In this document: one piece after another, positions 45,920-55,149 of the stretch
Layout: every line of letters begins with the position of its first letter
How positions within the stretch are numbered: the stretch's first letter is position 1
Assembly (NCBI RefSeq): GCF_011308835.1
Contig: NZ_JAAOHY010000002.1
Span: 283,333 to 347,332 of the forward strand
Source of the DNA: Paracoccus xiamenensis
Lineage (GTDB): Bacteria; Pseudomonadota; Alphaproteobacteria; Rhodobacterales; Rhodobacteraceae
DNA: 64,000 bases
Direction: 5' to 3'
The notes under the pieces: generated by a model
Told to the model about the DNA's origin: nothing
What the model saw: the letters and a program-made list of their open reading frames with translations, nothing else
Database searches by the model: none
Made by a program: the position numbers and the translations under genes

Positions 45920-46260
45920 GCCTTGCCATGCTTCTGCCAATGATCAGCATCGCGACCGCGCTGCCCCTGGCGATCTATTGCTTCATGCTGTCGCGTCGCC
46001 TGCGGCGGCTGAACGATCTTGAAACCGGGTTGGGTGGCGCAATCGCGGTGATGACCTCGGAAATTTCGCGGCTGGATCAGGCGATCCGGCGCGCCCGTGC
46101 CGAGGCCGAGTCGGCGACCGGCGAGCTGGCGCGCACCATCGAAGCGTCGCGAAACGAGAAAGCCTATTGGGCGCTGCAGTCCGAACTGGCACAGGCGGCG
46201 GTGCTTCGGCCAAGGCGGCTTCGTCCACGCGCGGCCGTGCTGGAGAATGCGGATGGCTAG
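45916..46260 (+). CDS. DUF6468-type flagellar membrane protein
   Basis: Protein of 114 residues with one N-terminal membrane helix (LPMISIATALPLAIYCFML) followed by a basic turn and a long coiled-coil stretch (SEISRLDQAIRRARAEAESATGE region, read in parts). It sits between fliL and the motE-like gene, overlapping both, as DUF6468 genes do in alphaproteobacteria. Its role in the motor is unknown; the position suggests stator or basal-body work. Confidence 0.75.
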   Translation: MSLAMLLPMISIATALPLAIYCFMLSRRLRRLNDLETGLGGAIAVMTSEISRLDQAIRRARAEAESATGELARTIEASRNEKAYWALQSELAQAAVLRPRRLRPRAAVLENADG

Positions 46261-46783
46261 GCTGATCCTGCCGATTCTGGCGGCCACCCTGCTGCCGATC
46301 GCGGCCCTGCCGCTGTCGCCTTCGGCGAAGGAAGCCGCGCCTCCTGCTGCTGCGGATCTGATGGCGGGCTGCGGCGACATTCCCGAAGTTGTGGCGCTGG
46401 TCGAAAGGCTGCGCATCCGCGAGGACCGGATCAAGAAGGCACTGGCCGAACTGGACAGCAAGAAGGCTGAAATCGCCGCCGCCCGCGCGACCCTGACGGC
46501 CGAGCTGCGGCGACTGAAAGATGCCGGCCCCTCGATCAGCAAGTCCCGCACCAACACGCAGCGCGCCGTGGATGCGGATGTTGCGCGTCTGGTGGCTGTG
46601 TACGAGGCGATGAAGCCGAAAGAGGCGGCTGCGGTGCTGTCCAGCCTGCCGGCGAATTTCTCGGCCGAGCTGCTGATGCGGGTGAACCCCGAAACCGGCG
46701 CGCGCATCATGGCCGCGATCGAACCCGACAAGGCGGCCGTCCTGACCACTTACATGGGCGCACGAAGCGCCCCCTCGCGATAG
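46253..46783 (+). CDS. MotE-like motility chaperone
   Basis: Exported protein of 176 residues. It has a signal segment (LILPILAATLLPIAALPL), then one cysteine, a coiled coil (RIREDRIKKALAELDSKKAE) and a C-terminal MgtE_N-like domain (YEAMKPKEAAAVLSSLPANFSAELLMRV). MotE stabilises the periplasmic MotC in Sinorhizobium; no motC is present here. It overlaps DUF6468 by eight bases and precedes motA by nine. Confidence 0.8.
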   Translation: MARLILPILAATLLPIAALPLSPSAKEAAPPAAADLMAGCGDIPEVVALVERLRIREDRIKKALAELDSKKAEIAAARATLTAELRRLKDAGPSISKSRTNTQRAVDADVARLVAVYEAMKPKEAAAVLSSLPANFSAELLMRVNPETGARIMAAIEPDKAAVLTTYMGARSAPSR

Positions 46784-46792
46784 GAGAGCACC

Positions 46793-47659
46793 ATGTTCGG
46801 AGCGCTTGGTATCGTCCTGACCATCGTCATGGTCTTTGGCGGTTATGCCCTCGCCGGCGGCAAGATGGGTGTGATCCTGCACGCGCTGCCCTTCGAGATG
46901 ATGATCATCGGGGGCGCTGCGGTGGGATCATATGTCCTGTCCAACAGCGGCGACGTGCTGAAACATACCGTCCCCGCGATCATGCGCGCCTTCAAGGGGC
47001 CCGTCTGGCACGGAAAGGATCACGAGGATCTGCTGTGTCTGCTGTTCCAGTTGCTTCGCCTTGCGCGCAGCAGTCCCGTCGAGCTGGAGGAGCATATCGA
47101 AAACCCCGAAAGCAGCGCGATCTTTCAGGCCTACCCCCGCATCCTTTCCGATGATGAGGCGGTCTCGATCATCACCGATACGCTGCGTTCAGCCAGCCTG
47201 AACTATGACGACCCCTATCAGGTCGAAGACATGCTGGCCAAGCGGATTGCGCTGATCAAGGAAGAACAGATGCACGTCGCCCATGCCTTGCAGTCGATGG
47301 CGGACGCGCTGCCCGCGCTGGGAATTGTTGCCGCCGTGTTGGGGGTCATCAAAACCATGAGCTCGATCGACCAACCGCCCGAGATCCTGGGCAAGATGAT
47401 CGGTTCAGCGCTGGTGGGGACGTTTCTGGGGGTGTTTCTGGCCTACGGCCTTGTCGCGCCGCTGGCGCAACGTCTGGGGGCGGTGAAGAAACACGATATG
47501 TCCTTCTATGAGGTGATCAAATCGGTGCTCGTCGCGGGGCTGCATCAGCATGCGACAAACCTCTGTGTCGAGGTTGGCCGCCAATCCGCGCCGGAACAGG
47601 TCAGGCCCAGCTTCGTGACGCTGGAAAATGCGCTGCGCGAAATCAAGAGGGCGTCATGA
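46793..47659 (+). CDS. motA: Flagellar motor stator protein MotA
   Basis: Stator subunit of 288 residues with four membrane helices and a large cytoplasmic loop that touches FliG. The helix 3-4 segment is ALPALGIVAAVLGVIKTMSS and GKMIGSALVGTFLGVFLAYG. The usual partner motB is not in the window, so the MotAB pair is split in this genome. Ribosome site GGAGAG. Its stop overlaps the start of the next small gene. Confidence 0.95.
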   Translation: MFGALGIVLTIVMVFGGYALAGGKMGVILHALPFEMMIIGGAAVGSYVLSNSGDVLKHTVPAIMRAFKGPVWHGKDHEDLLCLLFQLLRLARSSPVELEEHIENPESSAIFQAYPRILSDDEAVSIITDTLRSASLNYDDPYQVEDMLAKRIALIKEEQMHVAHALQSMADALPALGIVAAVLGVIKTMSSIDQPPEILGKMIGSALVGTFLGVFLAYGLVAPLAQRLGAVKKHDMSFYEVIKSVLVAGLHQHATNLCVEVGRQSAPEQVRPSFVTLENALREIKRAS

Positions 47660-47920
47660 CCATGCTGGTTGCTGCTTTGGCAGCCGGGCTGGCAGCCGCA
47701 CCCGGCCTTGACGCGTTGACGGCGGAAATCGACCGGCTGGTTCTGGCCGGCCTTGCTGCTGGATGTCCGCCGCCTTCCCGACGCGGGCGATCGCATGGAG
47801 GCGCTGATCTATCTGCGCCGTTCAGGCCTGTTGACGGGCCCGGCCCTGTCGCTGGACGAGATGATCTTCCTGCAACCCGCCCCGCCGCCCCAGCAGGAGG
47901 ATGGCGTTCATGCAGACTGA
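47656..47920 (+). pseudogene. Small flagellar-operon gene split by a frameshift
   Basis: The frame opens at ATG 47656, overlapping the motA stop (ATGA), and reads well up to about residue 32 (ALTAEIDRLVLAGL). It then turns into an unlikely Arg/Pro-rich sequence that runs into flhA. In the +1 frame from about 47748 the codons read LLLDVRRLPDAGDRMEALIY, then LRRSGLLTGPALSLDEMIFL, and end at TGA 47918-47920, overlapping the flhA start. Removing one C in GGCCTTGCTG joins the two parts into a sensible protein of about 87 residues. It may be a true mutation, a sequencing error or a programmed shift. The family is unknown to me. Confidence 0.7.
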
Positions 47921-49988
47921 GGCGGCAAAGACGGGCGCAGCTCGTGGCACGATGATCACCGCCGGGTTGGTGCTGATCGTCCTGACCATGGTCATTCCCA
48001 TTCCGGCCACGCTGCTGGATGTCGGTATCGCGATTTCCATCGCGAGTGCCACGATGATCCTTGTAATGGCTTCAACGGTCGAGAAACCCACCGACTTCCA
48101 GGCGTTTCCGGTCCTGCTGCTGATCTCGCTGATTATCCGGCTGTCACTGAACGTGTCGTCGACGCGGCTGATCCTGACTGAAGGCCATGCAGGTGAAGGT
48201 GCCGCCGGCCACGTCATCAGCGGCTTTTCGCAATTCGTTGCCGGCGGCTCGCTGATGATCGGGCTGACGATCTTTGCCGTGATCTCTGCCGTCAACTTCA
48301 TGGTCATCACCAAAGGTGCAGGCCGCATGGCCGAGGTTTCGGCGCGATTTGCGTTGGACAGCCTGCCCGGCAAGCAGCTGGCGATTGATGGCGATCTCAA
48401 TTGCGGCGCGATCGATCACGCCGAGGCAAAGCGACGCCGTGCGAATGACCAACGGGAAATCAGCTTCTTCGGCTCGCTGGACGGCGCCTCGAAATTCGTC
48501 AAGGGGGACGCGGTCGCCGGGATCGTGATCACGCTGATCAACCTTCTGGTCGGCATCGCCATGGGTGTCCTTGTCCACGATCTGCCCATCGGCACCGCGC
48601 TTCAGAACTACTCGCGCCTGACGATTGGCGATGGGCTGGTCAGCCAGGTCCCGTCGCTGATTACGTCGATGGCGGCTGCGTTGCTGTTGTCGCGCGGTGG
48701 CGCAACCGAGGAAACCTCTAACCTGATATTGGGTCAGGCTGCGGCCGACTGGCGCGCGCCAGGCGTTGTATCGGCAACAATGGTGCTGATGGCAGCCGTG
48801 CCCGGCATGCCCAGCCTGCTGTTCCTGATGCTGGCCGCCGGTCTGGGTCTTGCAGCATGGCGGATCCGGCTGCGCAAGACCGCCCCCGAACCCGAGCCAG
48901 CTTTGGTGCCAGAACCAGAACCTGCAATTTCGCGACGTATCGGGGACGAGCTGGATATGGACGATATCTGCGTCGAAATTGGCGACGATCTGGTGTTGGA
49001 TGCACTGGATCCGGGGCGTGGTCTGGCGGCCAGGATCGGCAACCTGCGAACGCACATTGCCCGGAACTTCGGGATCATCCTGCCTGAAGTGCGCATCACC
49101 GACGACAGCGGCTGCGCCGCAAACGAATACCTCATCCGCGTGCACGGTGTCATCCGTGGCCGCGGCGTGCTGCAATCGGGGCGATTGATGGCCCTGGGGG
49201 GCGAGGAGATCCTGGCCGATCTGCCCGGCGCCCTGATTCGAGAGCCCGTGTTCAGCACCCATGCAAAATGGATCGAACCAGATGCACAGGAAAATGCGGC
49301 GCTGGCTGGCGCGACCGTCGTTACCCCGATGGAGGTTCTGTCGACGCACCTGATGGAGGTGGTCAAGGCAGGTCTTTCCGAACTGCTGACCCTGACGGCC
49401 CTGCAACGCCTTATTGCCGAACTGAAAGAGATGTCGGACCCGTCGCGGGCAAAGGCCTATCAAAGCTATTTCGACAATATGCTGCCCGAAAAGGTCTCGC
49501 CCGAGCTGTTGCTGGCGGTCCTGCGCCAGATGCTGGACGAAGGCCTGTCCATCCGGAACCTGCCCCTGATCGTCGATGCAGTCCACGAGTGTCGTGCAGC
49601 CGGCAGCCCCGAAGCCGTATTCGAGGCAATCCGCCGTCGCCTGCGTGGACAAATCACGCAACGCATGATCGGCGCGACGGGGAGATTGAATGTCGTGCAG
49701 TTGCACCCCGCATGGGAGGCCGAGTTCGTCGCGGCAGAGGATGGCGCGCAGCGGCCCCACGGCGGCGTCCCGGTTGCCGATCTGACCCGCAAACTGGTCG
49801 CGCAGGTTCGGACCCAGATCGCCGCGATCGATCCGCGCGACGACCCCGTGATCGCCGCGCCGGACCACCGTCGAAGGCAGCTTCGCGATATCCTTTCGGC
49901 GCATGGCCTGCCGGTGCCCGTGCTTGGGCTGGCCGACATCGACCCATCGGCCGAAATCAGCCTGATCGGCACGATTGAGGCCGCCTAA
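47910..49988 (+). CDS. flhA: Flagellar biosynthesis protein FlhA
   Basis: Export-gate protein of 692 residues with eight N-terminal membrane helices and a cytoplasmic ring domain that receives chaperone-substrate complexes. The FHIPEP-type signature is present: RFALDSLPGKQLAIDGDLN and SFFGSLDGASKFVKGDAVAG. I use the ATG at 47910, since GGAGG (47896-47900) is nine bases before it; the ATG at 47901 touches the ribosome site. The stop overlaps the fliR start (TAATG). Confidence 0.96.
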   Translation: MQTEAAKTGAARGTMITAGLVLIVLTMVIPIPATLLDVGIAISIASATMILVMASTVEKPTDFQAFPVLLLISLIIRLSLNVSSTRLILTEGHAGEGAAGHVISGFSQFVAGGSLMIGLTIFAVISAVNFMVITKGAGRMAEVSARFALDSLPGKQLAIDGDLNCGAIDHAEAKRRRANDQREISFFGSLDGASKFVKGDAVAGIVITLINLLVGIAMGVLVHDLPIGTALQNYSRLTIGDGLVSQVPSLITSMAAALLLSRGGATEETSNLILGQAAADWRAPGVVSATMVLMAAVPGMPSLLFLMLAAGLGLAAWRIRLRKTAPEPEPALVPEPEPAISRRIGDELDMDDICVEIGDDLVLDALDPGRGLAARIGNLRTHIARNFGIILPEVRITDDSGCAANEYLIRVHGVIRGRGVLQSGRLMALGGEEILADLPGALIREPVFSTHAKWIEPDAQENAALAGATVVTPMEVLSTHLMEVVKAGLSELLTLTALQRLIAELKEMSDPSRAKAYQSYFDNMLPEKVSPELLLAVLRQMLDEGLSIRNLPLIVDAVHECRAAGSPEAVFEAIRRRLRGQITQRMIGATGRLNVVQLHPAWEAEFVAAEDGAQRPHGGVPVADLTRKLVAQVRTQIAAIDPRDDPVIAAPDHRRRQLRDILSAHGLPVPVLGLADIDPSAEISLIGTIEAA

Positions 49989-50749
49989 TGGATGCGTTGG
50001 CCGCGCTGCCGCCAGATTTGGCCCCATTGGCCGCCGCCCTGGTGCTGGCCTATCTGCGGGTACAAGCTGCCGTTCTGGTGTTTCCCGTGCTGTCCGAACG
50101 CATGCTTTCCGTGCGGGTCAGAACCAGCCTCGCCATGATGCTCGCGCCTGTCGCGCTGAGTGTTTCGGGGCCAACGGATTGGGTGCAATCCCTTAGCCTG
50201 CCCGGCTTGGCTGTCCTGTCGCTCCGAGAGCTTCTGGTTGGTTTTCTGATCGCGTTGCCGGCGCGTATCATCGCCAGCGCGCTGCACGTCGCGACATCTG
50301 CCATCGGGGCGACGGCCTCGCTGTCGCAACTGATTGGTACCGGCACCGAGGCCGCGCCGCATCCGATCGGCAACCTCATGCATATGGCCGGGCTCGCCCT
50401 GCTGATGGCGATGGGGTTGCCGATCCTGCTGCTGGATCTGATCGCGCAAAGCTATGCGGCCTTTCCCGCCGGGCAGCTGGCGGTCGGCGGCGACCATGTC
50501 GCGCATATGGTCGGGCTGGTCTCGCGCTCTTTCGTGCTCGCAATGGCGCTTGCCTCGCCGTTCATATTGGGGGGGCTGTTGTATCAGTTGCTCACGGGCA
50601 TCGTGAACCGGGTTATGCCGGCGTTGCCGGTCGTTTTCATTGGCGCCCCGGCGATCATCATGCTGGCGCTTGTCGGGCTTGCCCTGCTGGCGCCTGCTGT
50701 CCTGTCGGGTTGGGCGCTGGCGGTCCTTGATCATGCGGCGCCAGGTTGA
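49988..50749 (+). CDS. fliR: Flagellar biosynthetic protein FliR
   Basis: Membrane protein of 253 residues in the export gate. Six hydrophobic segments are visible, including YLRVQAAVLVFPVLSERMLS near the N-terminus and the conserved LLYQLLTGIVNRVMPALPVVF. FliR with FliP and FliQ forms the channel. Translationally coupled to flhA by TAATG. Confidence 0.94.
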   Translation: MDALAALPPDLAPLAAALVLAYLRVQAAVLVFPVLSERMLSVRVRTSLAMMLAPVALSVSGPTDWVQSLSLPGLAVLSLRELLVGFLIALPARIIASALHVATSAIGATASLSQLIGTGTEAAPHPIGNLMHMAGLALLMAMGLPILLLDLIAQSYAAFPAGQLAVGGDHVAHMVGLVSRSFVLAMALASPFILGGLLYQLLTGIVNRVMPALPVVFIGAPAIIMLALVGLALLAPAVLSGWALAVLDHAAPG

Positions 50750-50793
50750 AAACGTGACCTGTCAGATCTCATCCATCTCGTGCGGACGCGGCA

Positions 50794-51882
50794 ATGAGTG
50801 AAGCCGAGAGCGACGACAAACAATTCGATGCGACCGAGCAGAAACTGCGGAAGGCGCGCGAAAAGGGGGACTTCCCCCGCTCGACCGAAGTCAACGCGGC
50901 ACTCGCTTATTTAGGTGCCATGGCCGCGGCGGCTGTCGCGGTCGCATGGGCTGTGCCGGGCTGGCTCGGACGCGCGGCGAAAACATGGGAAGAAATGGGG
51001 GCGCCCTCGACCGAGACTGGTGTGGTCGGTGCGGGTGCCGCGGCGCTGGACGCCGCACTGGGCGTTTGGGGATCGGCGGCTCTGTTCGCGTTGGCGCTGA
51101 TAAGCCTGCCGGCCGCCGTGATCCTGATCGGGATGATCGCGCAGCGTGGCATCGTTTTCGTGCCCAGCAAGCTTGCATTCGATATAAAACGCATCAATCC
51201 CATAAAGAACGCCGGTCAGAAATTCGGCAAGAACGGTCTGGCGACTTTCTTGATCTCGATGTCGAAGGCCGCGGCCGTTGGCTTCGGCGGCTGGCAGCTT
51301 TTCAAGGTGTTGTTGCCGCGGCTGATCGTCAGCCGCGAAGAAACCGCCTGGATCAGCGGGTTGGAGATCGTGATCAGTTGGTCGCTGGTCTTGGCGCTGG
51401 CGATCTCAATCGTGTTTGCCGTGGTCGATCTTGGCTGGAAGCATTTCGATTTTCGGCGGCGCAATCGCATGTCGCTGAAGGAAATGAAGGATGAAATGAA
51501 AGACAGCGAGGGTGATCCGCATATGAAGTCGGCGCGGCGGCAGCGCTCGATGGAAATTGCGCTGAGTTCGATGCTGGCCGATGTGGAAAAGGCGGATGTG
51601 GTGATCGTCAACCCGACCCACTACGCCGTCGCCCTTCAGTGGAAGCGGGGTAGTGGCCGGGCGCCTGTCTGTGTGGCCAAGGGTGTGGATGCAGTTGCGC
51701 TGCGGATCCGCGACCGCGCGCGTGAACATGCGGTCCCGATCTGGCCGGATCCGCCGGCTGCGCGTGCGATCCATGCCGGGGTAAAGCTCGGCGCCGAGAT
51801 CGAGCCAGAACATTTCGCCGCAGTTGCCGCGGCCATCCGCTTTGCCGAAGCTATGCGACAAAAGATGAAACGCGGATGGTAA
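50794..51882 (+). CDS. flhB: Flagellar biosynthesis protein FlhB
   Basis: Substrate-specificity switch of the export system, 362 residues. The N-terminus ATEQKLRKAREKGDFPRSTEV is canonical (read in parts), then four membrane helices, then the cytoplasmic domain with the self-cleavage motif NPTH at about residue 273 (VIVNPTHYAVAL). Cleavage between Asn and Pro lets export change from hook to filament proteins, in response to FliK, which is encoded nearby. Confidence 0.96.
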   Translation: MSEAESDDKQFDATEQKLRKAREKGDFPRSTEVNAALAYLGAMAAAAVAVAWAVPGWLGRAAKTWEEMGAPSTETGVVGAGAAALDAALGVWGSAALFALALISLPAAVILIGMIAQRGIVFVPSKLAFDIKRINPIKNAGQKFGKNGLATFLISMSKAAAVGFGGWQLFKVLLPRLIVSREETAWISGLEIVISWSLVLALAISIVFAVVDLGWKHFDFRRRNRMSLKEMKDEMKDSEGDPHMKSARRQRSMEIALSSMLADVEKADVVIVNPTHYAVALQWKRGSGRAPVCVAKGVDAVALRIRDRAREHAVPIWPDPPAARAIHAGVKLGAEIEPEHFAAVAAAIRFAEAMRQKMKRGW

Positions 51883-51976
51883 AAGTAGGTGATCACCAAG
51901 ATTTACCGGGCGATGCGCTGCGGTTGCACGGCAGATGCCAGTCCATGCCGATTCCAACAGTCAGATCTGCCAGAAC

Positions 51977-52363
51977 ATGGAGGCCGCATTGAGAAAGTCT
52001 GCGAAAGAACTGGAGCAGCTGGCGCGGCTGGCACAAATCAGATCGGACGCCGAGCTAAAGCGCTTCGCCGCATTCCGTGCCCATGTCGACGCCGCAACCA
52101 CGCAAAGGCAGCAGATGCGTCAGAAACTGGCATATATCTACGAGAGTGAGGCGGCATTTTCCATTGCAGAGGCACGGCTGGCCAACCAAGAGGCCGGGCA
52201 GCTGGGGCATGGAATATCGCAGCTGGACCGGGACCTGGAACGCTTGCGACCCGGCTTCGATACAGCGCGGCAGCGCGCCATTCTTGAATTTGGCAGGGTC
52301 CAGGTGCTGAAGGCGCTTGCAGGTAAACTGCACGATAAAAGCGATCTGGACCGCAATACCTAG
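51977..52363 (+). CDS. FliJ-like coiled-coil protein
   Basis: Protein of about 128 residues, nearly all charged helix (MEAALRKSAKELEQLARLAQ and onward), fitting FliJ, the export ATPase stalk, or a similar chaperone escort. It is the last gene of the fliL operon. The start is uncertain: ATGs at 51935, 51945 region and 51977 are possible and none has a clear ribosome site. The call rests on position and composition. Confidence 0.55.
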   Translation: MEAALRKSAKELEQLARLAQIRSDAELKRFAAFRAHVDAATTQRQQMRQKLAYIYESEAAFSIAEARLANQEAGQLGHGISQLDRDLERLRPGFDTARQRAILEFGRVQVLKALAGKLHDKSDLDRNT

Positions 52364-52375
52364 TGCGCGTCAACC

Positions 52376-52408
52376 GAAACGGGGTGTGCGCCTGCACCTT
52401 CCCGTTTC
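52376..52408. terminator. Hairpin between convergent flagellar units
   Basis: GAAACGGG (52376-52383) pairs perfectly with CCCGTTTC (52401-52408), and GTG/CAC extends the stem inside. There is no strong T-tract, so it may be a weak or Rho-assisted terminator between the FliJ-like gene and flgD. Confidence 0.4.
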
Positions 52409-52537
52409 AGATTTCTGGCCGGATTCGCCGACCTGAAGCCTCTGGCAGAGCCCGTCATCATGACAGAGCGTCTGTCCGGCCGCGCCTGATGAACGACGTA
52501 CAAACCGGTCAGATCACCGGCATGGCCACCCGGCATA

Positions 52538-53206
52538 TCAATCGCTTTTGGCTGCCAATGCGTCTATCTGCGACAATGAAGCCGTTGCTCCGCCATCAAG
52601 CATGAACGTGATCTTGCCACTGTTGCGCTGAACTTCTTGAACGGTGCTATAGCTTGCAACTTCGTTTGTCGCGATCAGGTCATCGCCCCGATAGCTTTCC
52701 AGCGTAAAGCTGTACAGACCGTTCGGGAAAGGCTGGCCGTTCTCATCCACGCCATACCACTCAACAAGCCCGCTGCCCTTGCCAATCTCCTCCGAGCTGA
52801 CGCGCCTGCCATAGCTGTCCTTGGTGACCAGAACGACACGGTCCGCAGTGGGGTCTGGGGTCACATTCATGATCAGCGGATCTTGCCCCAAATAGACTTG
52901 CCCGGTGGTGCGAACCTTGCGGCCGATCCATTCCGAATAGCTCGACAGAGAATCTGCACCCAGCTGCTCGTTCATTCTTTGTAGAAGATCGTTCGTCTGG
53001 ACCTGCTGTTCGACGCCGGAAAATGTCGCCAGCTGAACAGCGAAGTCGGAACCTTCCATCGGGTTAAGGGGGTCCTGATTGCGGATCTGCGTGGTCAGCA
53101 TCTTCAGAAACGTTTCGAAGTCACCCCCCGAGAAGCCCGAATTCTCGGCCTGCGGTTTCGGTGTCGCCGTAGAGGTGGGGGCAGATGTCGCCGCGGATAC
53201 TACCAT
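52538..53206 (-). CDS. flgD: Flagellar hook assembly protein FlgD
   Basis: Hook cap protein of 222 residues. The N-terminal capping motif FLKMLTTQIRNQDPLNPMEG is exact for the family, followed by FAVQLATFSGVEQQVQTNDLL. The C-terminal half is the tudor/Fn3-like hook-scaffold domain (GLYSFTLESYRGDDLIATNE). Encoded after fliK on the same strand, 27 bases away, so both make the hook: a cap and a length control. Confidence 0.96.
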   Translation of the reverse strand: MVVSAATSAPTSTATPKPQAENSGFSGGDFETFLKMLTTQIRNQDPLNPMEGSDFAVQLATFSGVEQQVQTNDLLQRMNEQLGADSLSSYSEWIGRKVRTTGQVYLGQDPLIMNVTPDPTADRVVLVTKDSYGRRVSSEEIGKGSGLVEWYGVDENGQPFPNGLYSFTLESYRGDDLIATNEVASYSTVQEVQRNSGKITFMLDGGATASLSQIDALAAKSD

Positions 53207-53233
53207 TGCATTGCGCCTTTCGATTTTCTCATC

Positions 53234-55126
53234 TTAAAGCCTGAGATCCAGCCGTCCTGCCCCGACCTGGCGCTGAACGGCGTGAATTTGGGGGGGGACA
53301 TCGGCGAGACTATCTTCGTGCCCCTTCGCGTTGCGGCCGGTCGGCAGAGTCGCCGGCGCCTTGCGATCCCGGCCGGATTCGCCGAAATTGATCGACGCCC
53401 CGGAAAGGCCAGCCTGCGTAAGTTCAGCGGCCAGAACGTCGATATTGCGTCGCAGCAGCAGCAGCGTCTCGGCGCGGTCCACCGTCACCGTAATGGACAG
53501 TGCGCTTTCATTCTGCGTGATCGTAAAGCGTACGGTTCCGAGTTCTTCAGGGTTCAAGGTCAACTCTGTCTCGCCGGTTCGGGTGCTCGTCGCCTGTATG
53601 ATCGCCTGGGCGAGTTGAACTGGCGCTGCTGGAGCTGCGGTCGGCTGAGGCACGCCGGCTGACAGTGATACGTTCAGCGTATTGCCGCTGCTGATAAGTC
53701 GGTCAGCGAGGTAAAGAGGCTCAGTGATTTCGGCCTGAAGGACAGGCGCTTGACCTAAGGTCTCTATATCCGCTGAGCTCGCCCGGCTCGCGCCATGCGG
53801 GTTTCGCCGTTCGTCGGCATGCGAAGATAATTGTGATGCTGACGCAAGGCTGAAGGTGGAGTTGCCCCGCGGGAGATCATCCTTGATCTCGCGGTCGGAA
53901 GTTGCTGTCTGCGTTTCGGGGGCTTCAATTGGGTTGCTTGAAAATGCATCTATGGTTGGCACCTCTGCACGCGTTATAGTCTTGCTGCTTGCGTCGGTGC
54001 TATGCAGGGCTTGTGAGCCTTTGACAGCCCCGTGCTTCGCCGCTGGAAATATCTCACCATCCATATTTGGAACTGCGTCGTCGGCACTGGGACGCATCGC
54101 CGCCAGAGTTGACGATTCGCTTATGGCACCTGTTGGTGTTCGACGGGTCAGCAACTGATGCAGTTCAAGTTCAACAGCGCTCTGATTCGATTGTTCCCGA
54201 CCGGGCTGGCCCTGAACATTGTTCGACGCTGCCGAAGCAGGTCGGGGCGTCAGTGTGGCCATAGTGGTGTTTGCCGGAAACGCTGCTACCTCTCTCGTCG
54301 GAATGCCAGATGGGCCCTCGCGCTGAAGGGGCGAAGAAAGTTGCTCAGCCGAAAGCTGCTTTTGGGGTTTGGGCCCCGAATCGGGCGCGGCGCGCGCTGG
54401 TCCGGCGCCCAATGTCGTAAGATCTTCCCGCTTCCCCGATTGGTGGCCGTAATATGCGACGGATGAGCCGCCATCAGATAAATGAATCGCTGGTGGTTGC
54501 GCGGGGTGGATCGTCTTCGCCTGGCCGACCGGCGCTTCCACCTCTTCCCGAGGCGCCGCCGTCATCGTCAGATGCTGGTCTGGCGCGCCAAAATCTGCCT
54601 GGGTTCTGCCGAAGTCCAATTCGCCGCCGATCTGCTGACCTTCGTCTTCAACTGAAGACTGGTTGCGCGATAGAACCTCCGCAACTTCGCTCGTGCGCTC
54701 TCTGGTGTCGAAACGAATTTCGGCAGCATCATTGATAGCCCAGGCCGCCGCGGATGCGTCGTTGCCCCCGCGTTCAGATAACGGCGGGTTGGCCCCTGTA
54801 TCCTGTTTACGCCAACGAACCTCGGACGCCTCGCTCGTGCGCTCTTTGCCGTCGGAACGAATTTCGGCAGCATCATTGACAGCCCGCGCCGCCGAGAATG
54901 CGTCTTCGCCTCCGCGTTCGGACAGTGGCGGGCTGGCCTCTGTATCCTGGCTACGCGAAGGAACCTCCGGCGCGTCGCCCATGCGCTCTTTGGTGCCGAA
55001 ACGGACCTCGGCTGCATCATTGGCGGCCCAAGTTGCCGAGAATGCGTCTTCGCGTCCGTGTTCAGCCAAAGGCGGGCTGGCGCCAGTGCTTGTGTTTGAA
55101 TTTATCGAGATGATTCGAATGCTCAT
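53234..55126 (-). CDS. fliK: Flagellar hook-length control protein FliK
   Basis: Protein of 630 residues. The C-terminal Flg_hook domain (residues about 520-600) is clear: ETELTLNPEELGTVRFTIT and LLLLRRNIDVLAAELTQAGL. The rest is low-complexity, Ser/Ala/Pro-rich and presumably stretched during export, as expected for the molecular ruler. The N-terminus has three 48-residue tandem repeats. FliK signals FlhB to switch substrate. It is longer than E. coli FliK (375). The start ATG lies at the divergent promoter shared with the flgJ-like gene. Confidence 0.92.
   Translation of the reverse strand: MSIRIISINSNTSTGASPPLAEHGREDAFSATWAANDAAEVRFGTKERMGDAPEVPSRSQDTEASPPLSERGGEDAFSAARAVNDAAEIRSDGKERTSEASEVRWRKQDTGANPPLSERGGNDASAAAWAINDAAEIRFDTRERTSEVAEVLSRNQSSVEDEGQQIGGELDFGRTQADFGAPDQHLTMTAAPREEVEAPVGQAKTIHPAQPPAIHLSDGGSSVAYYGHQSGKREDLTTLGAGPARAAPDSGPKPQKQLSAEQLSSPLQREGPSGIPTREVAAFPANTTMATLTPRPASAASNNVQGQPGREQSNQSAVELELHQLLTRRTPTGAISESSTLAAMRPSADDAVPNMDGEIFPAAKHGAVKGSQALHSTDASSKTITRAEVPTIDAFSSNPIEAPETQTATSDREIKDDLPRGNSTFSLASASQLSSHADERRNPHGASRASSADIETLGQAPVLQAEITEPLYLADRLISSGNTLNVSLSAGVPQPTAAPAAPVQLAQAIIQATSTRTGETELTLNPEELGTVRFTITQNESALSITVTVDRAETLLLLRRNIDVLAAELTQAGLSGASINFGESGRDRKAPATLPTGRNAKGHEDSLADVPPQIHAVQRQVGAGRLDLRL
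54650..55081 (-). repeat. Three 144-bp tandem repeats inside fliK
   Basis: Residues 16-63, 64-111 and 112-159 of FliK are copies of one 48-residue unit: (A/S/N)PPL(A/S)E.G..(E/D)DA near the start, NDAAE(V/I)R in the middle, and KERxxEAxEV plus R.QDT at the end. All three keep NDAAE and the PPL start. The DNA repeats are diverged but in frame. Confidence 0.88.
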
Positions 55127-55149
55127 GTGCTGTTTTTACCTGGCAGGGG

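Noticed and set aside
48144..50027. Open frame antisense to flhA
   Set aside because: Shadow of flhA; His/Gln/Arg-rich with no known domain.
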